Positions 1 to 6,044 of a stretch of DNA of 9,833 nt are shown piece after piece. Both the position numbers and the translations under genes were made by a program. The notes below the pieces were generated by a model that saw only the letters and a list, made by a program, of their open reading frames with translations, did not search any database and was not told the DNA's origin. The stretch is from an uncultured Saprospiraceae bacterium (GTDB taxonomy: Bacteria > Bacteroidota > Bacteroidia > Chitinophagales > Saprospiraceae). Where the stretch lies: the NCBI GenBank assembly GCA_938033975.1, contig CALHKJ010000046.1:1-9833 (forward strand), given 5' to 3'. Each line of letters opens with the position of its first letter. Within the stretch, counting starts at the first letter, position 1.

Positions 1-481
1 GGCTTATACTCCCTTCATAATCTCTTCCTCTCTTGTCAATGTGATTAACGAGTGTTGGAATTCCTGCTTTTAAGTAAATCAATAGATCTGGAGGATTAAC
101 TTGGGAGGACATTAACCTGAATAATTCGGTGTAGTTTTCAAAATCCCTTTTCTCCATTAAGCCTAGTTCATGTAGATTCGGTGCGAAGATATTTGCATCT
201 TCATAAATAGTACGATCTTGAATGACGGTTTTATCTCCTTTTTGGATATTTAATATCTGTTGGTACCTTGAGTTGAGGAAATAAATCTGAAGGTTAAAAG
301 ACCATCGGGTCATGTCGTTGTAGAAATCGCTGAGATAAGGGTTTTGAGAAGTATCTTCATAATGCACATGCCACCCATAATGCTCAGATAGCATGGTAGA
401 GAGTGTGGTTTTACCAGCACCAATGTTACCAGACACGGCAATGTGCCTTAGCTTCCCCTTGTTGGCATCCTGTTTTGGCAT
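1..481 (-). CDS. Deoxynucleoside kinase, C-terminus cut by window edge
   Basis: Phosphorylates deoxynucleosides to monophosphates in the cytosolic salvage pathway. The 160 visible residues contain, in order, a P-loop (GNIGAGKT, about 18-25), the substrate-side acidic residue in YED (E42), the family stretch NPYLSDFYNDM with RWSF and a QIYFLN helix, the DRTIYED motif (89-95, ATP and substrate contacts), and the start of the arginine LID region (RGRDYE, 151-156). The family is usually a little over 200 residues, so roughly the last 45-50 lie beyond base 1. The start is the first ATG after an in-frame TAG four codons earlier, giving about 12 extra residues before the usual HIAVSGNIG beginning. 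No Shine-Dalgarno is visible. It is transcribed divergently from the nuclease gene. The family assignment is firm; preference for dA, dG or a pyrimidine cannot be read from this fragment. Confidence 0.93.
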   Translation of the reverse strand, partial: MPKQDANKGKLRHIAVSGNIGAGKTTLSTMLSEHYGWHVHYEDTSQNPYLSDFYNDMTRWSFNLQIYFLNSRYQQILNIQKGDKTVIQDRTIYEDANIFAPNLHELGLMEKRDFENYTELFRLMSSQVNPPDLLIYLKAGIPTLVNHIDKRGRDYEGSIS

Positions 482-565
482 CGAGTTCTAATTTCGTGTC
501 CGAAAATACAATTTCATATGGATTCAGAAATATATATTGAGCAGAGATTGCAAAACTTTTTCAAT

Positions 566-573
566 CAAATATA
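566..573 (-). promoter_or_regulatory. Candidate -7 promoter element for the deoxynucleoside kinase gene
   Basis: On the minus strand the sequence reads TATATTTG, an exact match to the Bacteroidota -7 consensus TAnnTTTG, about 85 nt upstream of the kinase ATG. The nearest TTG for a -33 element lies about 26 nt further upstream, longer than the usual spacing, so this is a weak call in an AT-rich region where chance matches are common. Confidence 0.3.
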
Positions 574-579
574 TTTTTC

Positions 580-594
580 TCACATATGATGTGA
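580..594. promoter_or_regulatory. Palindrome in divergent intergenic region, possible operator
   Basis: TCACATATGATGTGA has perfect 6-bp arms (TCACAT/ATGTGA) around a 3-nt centre. It lies between the two promoter-like -7 elements facing opposite ways (566-573 minus and 604-611 plus), 6 and 9 nt from them, where a bound regulator could cover both upstream promoter regions. The order TCACA-N5-TGTGA is the reverse of the classic CRP arrangement, so I do not assign it to CRP/FNR. A short palindrome alone is weak evidence. Confidence 0.25.
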
Positions 595-603
595 TTATTC
601 AAG

Positions 604-611
604 TATTTTTG
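604..611 (+). promoter_or_regulatory. Candidate -7 promoter element for the endonuclease gene
   Basis: TATTTTTG matches the Bacteroidota TAnnTTTG consensus exactly and ends 16 nt before the nuclease ATG, implying a leader of only about 10 nt. A good -33 TTTG at the expected distance is missing; only a T-rich tract (574-579) is nearby. Confidence 0.3.
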
Positions 612-627
612 CGTCATAATCTACGAA

Positions 628-1554
628 ATGACAAAATTTAGAAAATCTCATAGTAAAAGTGATCGTGGTGACTCATGGTTTGCAAGGGTGGTTTCTTTCA
701 CTGTATTATTAGTAGTTGCAGCCATAGCATCTGTCTTTTATTTGCCAAGCATGTTTGAAGAGCAATCCAACAGTCAATCTGGAAATTATTCTCAAAGTTC
801 TGGGGAATATGATAAATCTGGGCTTACTCCTGCTTTTCATAGAGAATTTTTACCTGTTTCAGATAACAAATCGATAGTCCATCATGATTATTACTCATTG
901 GCATACAATGAAAAATATGAACAAGCTGATTGGGTTGCTTATGAACTTACAAAAGAATCATTGCAAGCCAAGAATGTACCGAGAGCAAAAAGATTCAATT
1001 CAGATCCAAAGGTAAAAACAAAATCTGCAGTACATTCAGATTACTCTCACTCAGGATATACAAGAGGCCATATGGCTCCAGCTGGAGATATGGCATTCTC
1101 TAGTGATGCAATGAAGCAATGCTTTTATATGAGTAACATGAGTCCGCAGCTTAGACAATGTAATAATGGAATCTGGAAAGAACTTGAAGAAACAGTTAGG
1201 GATTGGGCTTACAAAAAGGGTTCTGTATACATTGCAACAGGTCCTCTTTTTTATGATGATGGAGACACACCTAGAATTGGGAAAAATAAAGTAGCAGTCC
1301 CTGATGCTTTTTATAAAATCATATTGGAAAAAGATACTGACAAGTCGGTCAGCTTTATCATTCCAAATGAGTTAAGTAACAAACATCTCAAAGAGTATCA
1401 AGTAAGTATCAATGATGTAGAAGAACAAACAGGCATCAATTTCTTTTCTGGGATCTTAGATGAAGAGGCAGAATCTGTAAAAGAAATAAAATATTGGCCA
1501 ATCAGCGATAAGAAGTATCGGGAGAGAGTCAATAATTGGAATAAACAACAATAG
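628..1554 (+). CDS. DNA/RNA non-specific endonuclease (His-Me finger), membrane-anchored or secreted
   Basis: Predicted Mg-dependent, sequence-independent nuclease of the NucA/Serratia nuclease family. A basic N-terminus (residues 1-20) and one hydrophobic segment (about 21-39) indicate a signal anchor or uncleaved signal peptide, placing the catalytic domain outside the cytoplasm; a Ser/Gln/Asn-rich linker (about 45-62) follows. The core motif is TRGHMAPAGDM (145-155), with H148 the likely general base. It is followed by MSNMSPQ and NNGIWKELE, in which N179 aligns with the metal-binding Asn and E187 with the conserved Glu of Serratia nuclease. At 308 residues it is complete. Its only two cysteines (C165, C178) flank the active-site strand. 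The ATPase gene follows 25 nt downstream on the same strand, so co-transcription is likely. Possible roles are nutrient nucleic-acid or biofilm-DNA degradation; the physiological role is not shown by the sequence. Confidence 0.92.
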   Translation: MTKFRKSHSKSDRGDSWFARVVSFTVLLVVAAIASVFYLPSMFEEQSNSQSGNYSQSSGEYDKSGLTPAFHREFLPVSDNKSIVHHDYYSLAYNEKYEQADWVAYELTKESLQAKNVPRAKRFNSDPKVKTKSAVHSDYSHSGYTRGHMAPAGDMAFSSDAMKQCFYMSNMSPQLRQCNNGIWKELEETVRDWAYKKGSVYIATGPLFYDDGDTPRIGKNKVAVPDAFYKIILEKDTDKSVSFIIPNELSNKHLKEYQVSINDVEEQTGINFFSGILDEEAESVKEIKYWPISDKKYRERVNNWNKQQ

Positions 1555-1579
1555 TCTATTAATATTCAAGCAAAATAAT

Positions 1580-3154
1580 ATGTCAAAAGAGAATTTTTTA
1601 AGCGAAATCAGCGAAGGTTACAAATTTGATGGAAAGTCTATTCAGTTAGGCGCGGCGATGTATGATGGAGAGGTTCAAACAAATAGTATTGTGAATTTAC
1701 CTTTGAAGATGTTTAACAGACACGGTCTGATAGCGGGTGCTACTGGTACTGGTAAAACCAAAACAATGCAGGTCATTGCCGAGCAACTTTCTGCAAATGG
1801 AGTGCCTACCATGCTCATAGATATTAAAGGTGATTTAAGTGGAATAGCAAAGGCAGGTGAGGAGCAAGACTTTATAAAAGAGCGTCATGCAAAAATTGGT
1901 TTTGATTGGAATGCTGACTCATCTCCAGTGGAGTTGATGAGTATTTCAAATGAGAAGGGTGTAAGGATGCGAGCTACAGTTCATGAATTTGGGCCTACCT
2001 TATTTGCTAAAATTCTGGGATTGAATGATACACAGACTGGAATCTTTTCTGTGCTATTTAAATACTGTGATGACAACAATTTAAAATTAGTTGACCTTAC
2101 AGATGTCAAGGAAACCTTGAAGTTTGCCATGTCTGATGAGGGCAATGCGGCTTTAGAAGAAGAATATGGAAAGATTTCTTCAGCATCTATTGGTGTGATG
2201 TTGAGAGAGATTGCGGCCTTAGAGGAGCAAGGAGCAGACAAATTTTTCGGAGAGCCTTCATTCGAAGTCAATGACCTCTTAAAGAAAGACAGATATGGTA
2301 AAGGAATGATCCACATCCTTAGGGTGATGGATATCCAAAACAAGCCTAAATTTTTCGCAACCTTTATGATGCAGCTTTTGGCTGAGATTTATGAAAGCCT
2401 TCCTGAAGAGGGAGATTTAGAACAGCCAAAGTTTGTTATGTTCATTGATGAGGCTCATTTGATTTTTGATGGCGATGCACCTAAAGTCTTGGTGGAGCAA
2501 TTAGAAGTTATGGTTAGGCTTATCAGATCAAAAGGGGTAGGAATCTTTTTTGTTTCTCAGAGTCCAGATGATATTGATGATAATGTATTAGGTCAGTTGG
2601 GTCTTAAAGTCCAACATGCACTTAGAGCCTTTACGGCAAAAGACCGAAAGGCTATCAAAGCTGCTGCACAAAATTATCCAATGACTGATCATTATGATGT
2701 AGAGGAATTAATTACGAGTTTAGGAATTGGAGAAGCTCTTGTAACTACTTTAAGTGAAAAGGGGATACCGACACCTTTAGTACATACTTATTTAAGAGCC
2801 CCTCAATCAAGAATGGATATATTGCAATCAGCTGAAGTTGATGAAATCATGTCTTTTTCGAATTTAGCAGGTAAGTATGCACAGGATATCGATCCAGAAA
2901 GTGCGGGTGAATTGTTGAAAGCTAAAAGAGATGCTTATGCAGCGAAAGCAGAAGAAGCTGAGGAGCTGAAGGAGAGGGAAAAAATTGCTAAAGAAGAAGA
3001 AAAGCTAGCAAAGGTGAAAGCTAAGGAAGAAGAAAAGGCTTCAAAAGAAAAGAATGAGGTGGTTGGAAAGGTAGGAAAGGAAGTAGGGAACATGTTGCTA
3101 GGAGCAGGTCTTAGAGCTTTAGGGATTAAGACAAGAAGAAGAAAATTCTTTTAG
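1580..3154 (+). CDS. HerA/FtsK-type P-loop ATPase, DUF853 (YjgR-like) family
   Basis: Cytosolic ATPase of the additional-strand (HerA/FtsK/VirB4) class, annotated in databases as DUF853 or helicase HerA C-terminal-like; E. coli YjgR is the namesake and its role is not established. Visible are Walker A GATGTGKT (53-60), a DIKGDLSG segment (81-88) typical of the family, Walker B FVMFIDEAHLIF (285-296, D290/E291) and a sensor-like FFVSQSP (323-329). Residues about 448-491 are a Lys/Glu/Ala-rich probable coiled coil. The C-terminus has a Gly- and Leu-rich stretch and a basic end (TRRRKFF). Length 524 is close to the roughly 500 of the family, slightly enlarged by the charged region. The first ATG is used; no Shine-Dalgarno is evident. 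Family assignment is firm, but whether it moves DNA or partners the upstream nuclease is unknown. Confidence 0.9.
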   Translation: MSKENFLSEISEGYKFDGKSIQLGAAMYDGEVQTNSIVNLPLKMFNRHGLIAGATGTGKTKTMQVIAEQLSANGVPTMLIDIKGDLSGIAKAGEEQDFIKERHAKIGFDWNADSSPVELMSISNEKGVRMRATVHEFGPTLFAKILGLNDTQTGIFSVLFKYCDDNNLKLVDLTDVKETLKFAMSDEGNAALEEEYGKISSASIGVMLREIAALEEQGADKFFGEPSFEVNDLLKKDRYGKGMIHILRVMDIQNKPKFFATFMMQLLAEIYESLPEEGDLEQPKFVMFIDEAHLIFDGDAPKVLVEQLEVMVRLIRSKGVGIFFVSQSPDDIDDNVLGQLGLKVQHALRAFTAKDRKAIKAAAQNYPMTDHYDVEELITSLGIGEALVTTLSEKGIPTPLVHTYLRAPQSRMDILQSAEVDEIMSFSNLAGKYAQDIDPESAGELLKAKRDAYAAKAEEAEELKEREKIAKEEEKLAKVKAKEEEKASKEKNEVVGKVGKEVGNMLLGAGLRALGIKTRRRKFF

Positions 3155-3170
3155 AAACAAGCAATAAATA

Positions 3171-3207
3171 AAAAAAGGGACCAAGATTTATTCTTGGTCC
3201 CTTTTTT
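3171..3207. terminator. Bidirectional Rho-independent terminator
   Basis: A perfect inverted repeat has 16-bp arms (3171-3186 and 3192-3207) around a 5-nt loop. The core GGGACCAAGA/TCTTGGTCCC is GC-containing and the outer six pairs are A on one side and T on the other, so each strand transcribes a stem ending in a U-run. It sits 16 nt after the ATPase stop and 3 nt after the stop of the convergent thioredoxin-like gene, as expected for a terminator shared by two converging units. Confidence 0.93.
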
Positions 3208-3210
3208 ATT

Positions 3211-3765
3211 TTAGTTGCCGTTATTTTTTACTGGGGTTTCTATGATTGGAGATGGTTTAAAATCTCTTGTATATTTTGGCCATGGTACTTTTTTGAAGTA
3301 GTCTTCAGCAAAGTACTTGATGATCATCTCAAATGTCTTAGAGTCTTGATAACCAGGAATCGGTTGTATGAGCTTAGAGTTCTCGTCTAAGAAAACAACA
3401 GTTGGAAAGCTAAGTTTGCCTTTTAGCAATTCTGCTGCTAGCTCGTGGTAACCATTTTTCCCTCTTTTGATAAACTTGTATTCCTTGCCATTGTAAATAA
3501 TGGTTTCTTTTCTTTCAGCGTCAAATTTCACGGGGTAATAGTTATCATTAAGATAATTGGCAATATTATCTGCTTCGAAGGTGTATTTATCCATCTTTTT
3601 GCACCAACTGCACCAATCTGTATAGATATCAACCACAATTTTCCTTTGCTCTTCTTGGTTCATCTCCATAGCCTGCTCCCAAGTGAGCCAATTGACTTTC
3701 TTTTGTGAAAATGATGGAAATGCTGCGAGGCAAATGAAGGAAAATACTATTAGTAATTTATACAT
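3211..3765 (-). CDS. Exported thioredoxin-like (thioredoxin_7 type) protein
   Basis: Probable extracytoplasmic thiol-disulfide protein. Residues 1-20 form a signal peptide (K3, hydrophobic 4-16, then PSFSQ, with likely signal peptidase I cleavage near residue 20 or 21); there is no lipobox cysteine. The thioredoxin-fold motif DWCSWCKKM gives the redox pair C52/C55, and SFPTVVFLD supplies the cis-proline P121. The segment between (about 80-110) holds a family-typical insertion with basic residues. Length 184 is normal for small Bacteroidota thioredoxin_7/DUF255-related proteins. It is separated from the upstream ribD gene by 114 nt, so it may have its own promoter, and it ends at the shared terminator. 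The CxxC fold is clear; the substrate, and whether it acts as reductase or oxidase, is not determinable. Confidence 0.88.
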   Translation of the reverse strand: MYKLLIVFSFICLAAFPSFSQKKVNWLTWEQAMEMNQEEQRKIVVDIYTDWCSWCKKMDKYTFEADNIANYLNDNYYPVKFDAERKETIIYNGKEYKFIKRGKNGYHELAAELLKGKLSFPTVVFLDENSKLIQPIPGYQDSKTFEMIIKYFAEDYFKKVPWPKYTRDFKPSPIIETPVKNNGN

Positions 3766-3802
3766 GTTCTTTTAGATGGCATTTATCTATGCTTTCTGTA
3801 AA

Positions 3803-3834
3803 CAAATTAACAATAAGTAAACCAGTTTTGCAAA
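3803..3834 (-). promoter_or_regulatory. Candidate promoter for the thioredoxin-like gene
   Basis: On the minus strand a TTTG (3831-3834) is followed after 20 nt by TTAATTTG (3803-3810), one mismatch from the TAnnTTTG -7 consensus. The start codon lies about 37 nt further on, and the spacing fits Bacteroidota promoters. A 10-bp palindrome, TTTTGCAAAA (3826-3835), overlaps the -33 element. Sequence resemblance is the only support. Confidence 0.3.
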
Positions 3835-3879
3835 AGCAAAGAGATACCTGAGCTACCTTTTAAAACTTCTTTAACTCTT

Positions 3880-4908
3880 TTAACTACGATCATTGAGTAT
3901 TGTTAGGATTTGGTCATCAGAAAGTGTCATTTTATTATATAATTTCCCATTTACAAAAGGTGCCTTGATTCCTTCATTTATCTTCTTTTCGCTGGTAATT
4001 ACCCTTGCTTCATCCCATAATCCAGAACGTATAATTTCGTTTAAGAGTTTTCTGCCTCCTTCAACCAAGATGCTATAGATTCCTTGGTCATACAGGGCCT
4101 TCCAATAGGTTTTTATGTCAGAGTCTTCAATCTGTAGGTATTTTACATTTGGCCCCGAATTTAATTGCCTTTTACTTAGAATTAGAGTTTGGTTTCCATC
4201 ATTCAACAACTTAGAATCAAATGGAATCCGATTATTTAAATCAGGGACTATCCTAATTGGATTATTACCATTCCATTCTCTAGTTGTAAGTGAAGGATTA
4301 TCTTGTATAGCTGTTTGTGTTCCGACCATTATTCCCTCTATTTCAGATCTCCATTTGTGCACGAGTATTTTTGAGTATTCATTGGAAATCCAAAGCTGTT
4401 TGTCTTTTTGTCCAATAAAGCCATCTTTTGATTGTGCCCACTTCAAAATAATATGAGGTCTTTTTTCAAGATTGGCTTTGAATTTTGATATTAGATATTC
4501 ACACTCAAAGGAAAGTATATTTTGAATCACTTTTACATTGTTTTCTTGTAAAAGCTTAATCGATTTTGAACTGACAATTGGATTGGGGTCAATGGATCCA
4601 ACGATCACAGTTTTTATTTTGTTGGCAATAATGAAATCTACACAAGGTGGAGTTTTCCCTTTGTGACAACATGGTTCTAAGGTGATATAAAGAGTGGAGT
4701 CTTGAACAAGATTAGGGTATTTCTGGAGTGCTTGATTAATAGCATTTCTTTCTGCATGTGCTTGACCATATACTTCATGAAATCCTTCTCCTATAATTTT
4801 ATCTTGATAAACAAGTATAGCTCCTACTAGCGGGTTGGTTCTTGTTTGATTGCCAGCCCTTTTTGCAAGTTTGATGCAATGTGCCATGTAATCTTCGTGA
4901 GAGGCCAT
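3880..4908 (-). CDS. ribD: Bifunctional riboflavin biosynthesis protein RibD (deaminase/reductase)
   Basis: Carries out two consecutive steps of riboflavin synthesis in the cytosol: deamination of diaminohydroxyphosphoribosylaminopyrimidine, then NADPH-dependent reduction of the ribosyl group. The N-terminal deaminase domain (about 1-145) has the zinc site HAERNAI (H51, catalytic E53) and PCCHKGKTPPC (C80, C89). The C-terminal reductase domain (about 150-342) starts with KWAQSKDGFIG (156-166) and has VGTQTAIQDNPSLTTR (195-210) and LVEGGRKLLNE (281-291). Length 342 is slightly short for the usual 360 or so. The loop after DPNP reads IVSSKSI where family members usually have VAGxGI. The ATG overlaps the stop of the cysteine desulfurase gene by one base (TAATG), suggesting translational coupling. 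No other rib genes are in the window. Confidence 0.95.
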   Translation of the reverse strand: MASHEDYMAHCIKLAKRAGNQTRTNPLVGAILVYQDKIIGEGFHEVYGQAHAERNAINQALQKYPNLVQDSTLYITLEPCCHKGKTPPCVDFIIANKIKTVIVGSIDPNPIVSSKSIKLLQENNVKVIQNILSFECEYLISKFKANLEKRPHIILKWAQSKDGFIGQKDKQLWISNEYSKILVHKWRSEIEGIMVGTQTAIQDNPSLTTREWNGNNPIRIVPDLNNRIPFDSKLLNDGNQTLILSKRQLNSGPNVKYLQIEDSDIKTYWKALYDQGIYSILVEGGRKLLNEIIRSGLWDEARVITSEKKINEGIKAPFVNGKLYNKMTLSDDQILTILNDRS

Positions 4909-6038
4909 TAAGCGCAGATGATTTTCAAAGTATCAACCAAATAGTCGATGTCTGAGGTCTCAGTCTCATGTGAAAAAGAAAATCTAATCGTTTTTCGATT
5001 AGGGTCATGACCTATTGCTTGGAGAACATGTGAGTCATGTTCAACTCCTGAACTACATGCACTTCCAGAAGAAGCACAGATGCCAGCAATATCTAAATTG
5101 AACATGATCAGATCTGATTTCTCTGAAGGAGGGAAGGAAACACTTAAGACATGGTTCATCGCATATTCGGTGCAGCCGTTAAAGCTGATATCTTTTAAGC
5201 TAGACAGCTTTTCTTTTGTATAGTTTTTAATCTGCGACAAAGCTTGATTCCTTTTGTCCATTTCAGCGATAGCCAATTCAGTCGCTTTCGCAAATCCGGC
5301 AATACCGTGCACATTTTCTGTACCTGATCTCATATTGCGTTCTTGGCTTCCACCTAGAAACAGAGGCTTTATGATATTGTTGCCATTTATGTACAGCAAG
5401 CCAGTTCCTTTTGGACCAAAAAGTTTATGAGCAGAAGCCGTTAAGAAAGAGATGTTGCATTCATTTACATCAATAGGGTATTTCCCAAAAGTTTGAGCAG
5501 CATCTACCATAAAGTATGCATTATGCTCAAGGCAAATTTGGCCCATTGATTTTAAATCGTGCATGGTGCCAATTTCATTATTGCCATGCATGAGACTCAC
5601 CAAGCTTTTCTTTGTTGACTTGGCTAAGGTGCTTTTTAAAAGTTCATCACTAATTCTGCCACAATCATCAGTAGCTAATAAAATGACTTCTAAAGATGGA
5701 AATCTTTTTTGTATCTCTTCTAGGGTGTGAGTAGTGCAATGATGTTCTGCCTGTGAAGAAATAATACGTTCTACTTTCAAATCCTCGATACAAGAATAGA
5801 AAATAGTATGACAAGATTCTGTAGCACCAGAAGTGAAGAAAATTTCACCAATGGAGGCACTCAAATAATTTGCAATCGTTTTTCGAGATTTTTCTACAAT
5901 CATTTTGGCTTTTCTACCAAAATGATGAATAGAAGATGGGTTGCCAAAATCATCTTTTAAGATTTCGTACATGTAATCAGCCACATCAGGATGAATTGGT
6001 GTGGTAGCCGCATAGTCTAGATAGATTTTATTTTTCAT
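4908..6038 (-). CDS. Cysteine desulfurase, NifS/IscS type
   Basis: PLP enzyme that releases sulfur from cysteine as an enzyme-bound persulfide for Fe-S clusters or thiolated tRNA and cofactors. The sequence has LDYAATTP (7-14), the PLP-stacking His in AEHH (H99), HGNNEIGT (151-158), VDAAQ (178-182; D179 and Q182 contact PLP), the Schiff-base lysine in SAHKLFGPKGTG (K205), RSGTENVHGIAGF (237-249) and the catalytic cysteine in SSGSACSSG (C328), in the extended loop typical of group I. Length 376 is complete for the family. Oddities are GATESCH (71-77) where GATES(N/D)N is usual, and EHHCTTHT where EHHAV is usual. No iscU, sufE or tRNA thiolase gene is adjacent, so its sulfur acceptor is unknown. 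It starts 6 nt after the class V enzyme and overlaps ribD by one base. I leave the symbol blank because iscS and nifS cannot be separated here. Confidence 0.93.
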   Translation of the reverse strand: MKNKIYLDYAATTPIHPDVADYMYEILKDDFGNPSSIHHFGRKAKMIVEKSRKTIANYLSASIGEIFFTSGATESCHTIFYSCIEDLKVERIISSQAEHHCTTHTLEEIQKRFPSLEVILLATDDCGRISDELLKSTLAKSTKKSLVSLMHGNNEIGTMHDLKSMGQICLEHNAYFMVDAAQTFGKYPIDVNECNISFLTASAHKLFGPKGTGLLYINGNNIIKPLFLGGSQERNMRSGTENVHGIAGFAKATELAIAEMDKRNQALSQIKNYTKEKLSSLKDISFNGCTEYAMNHVLSVSFPPSEKSDLIMFNLDIAGICASSGSACSSGVEHDSHVLQAIGHDPNRKTIRFSFSHETETSDIDYLVDTLKIICA

Positions 6039-6044
6039 TGATCT

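Noticed and set aside
580..594. CRP/FNR binding site
   Set aside because: The half-sites are in the order TCACA...TGTGA, opposite to the CRP consensus, and the spacer is 5 nt, not 6.
1981..2343. Open reading frame of 120 codons on the minus strand inside the DUF853 ATPase gene
   Set aside because: It lies wholly inside a well-supported gene on the opposite strand, has no recognisable domain and lacks an upstream signal.
2921..3055. Purine-rich repetitive stretch in the ATPase gene, considered as a DNA repeat
   Set aside because: It is explained by a Lys/Glu/Ala-rich coiled-coil coding segment; there is no regular repeat unit at the DNA level.
3841..3882. Possible terminator after ribD (AAAGAG and CTCTTT arms)
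   Set aside because: The arms are short, more than 30 nt apart and lack a U-run, so this is not a credible intrinsic terminator.
3445..4456. Three plus-strand open frames (3445-3708, 3893-4078, 4115-4456) opposite the thioredoxin-like and ribD genes
   Set aside because: They are antisense shadows with no domain, and the minus-strand genes have clear catalytic motifs.
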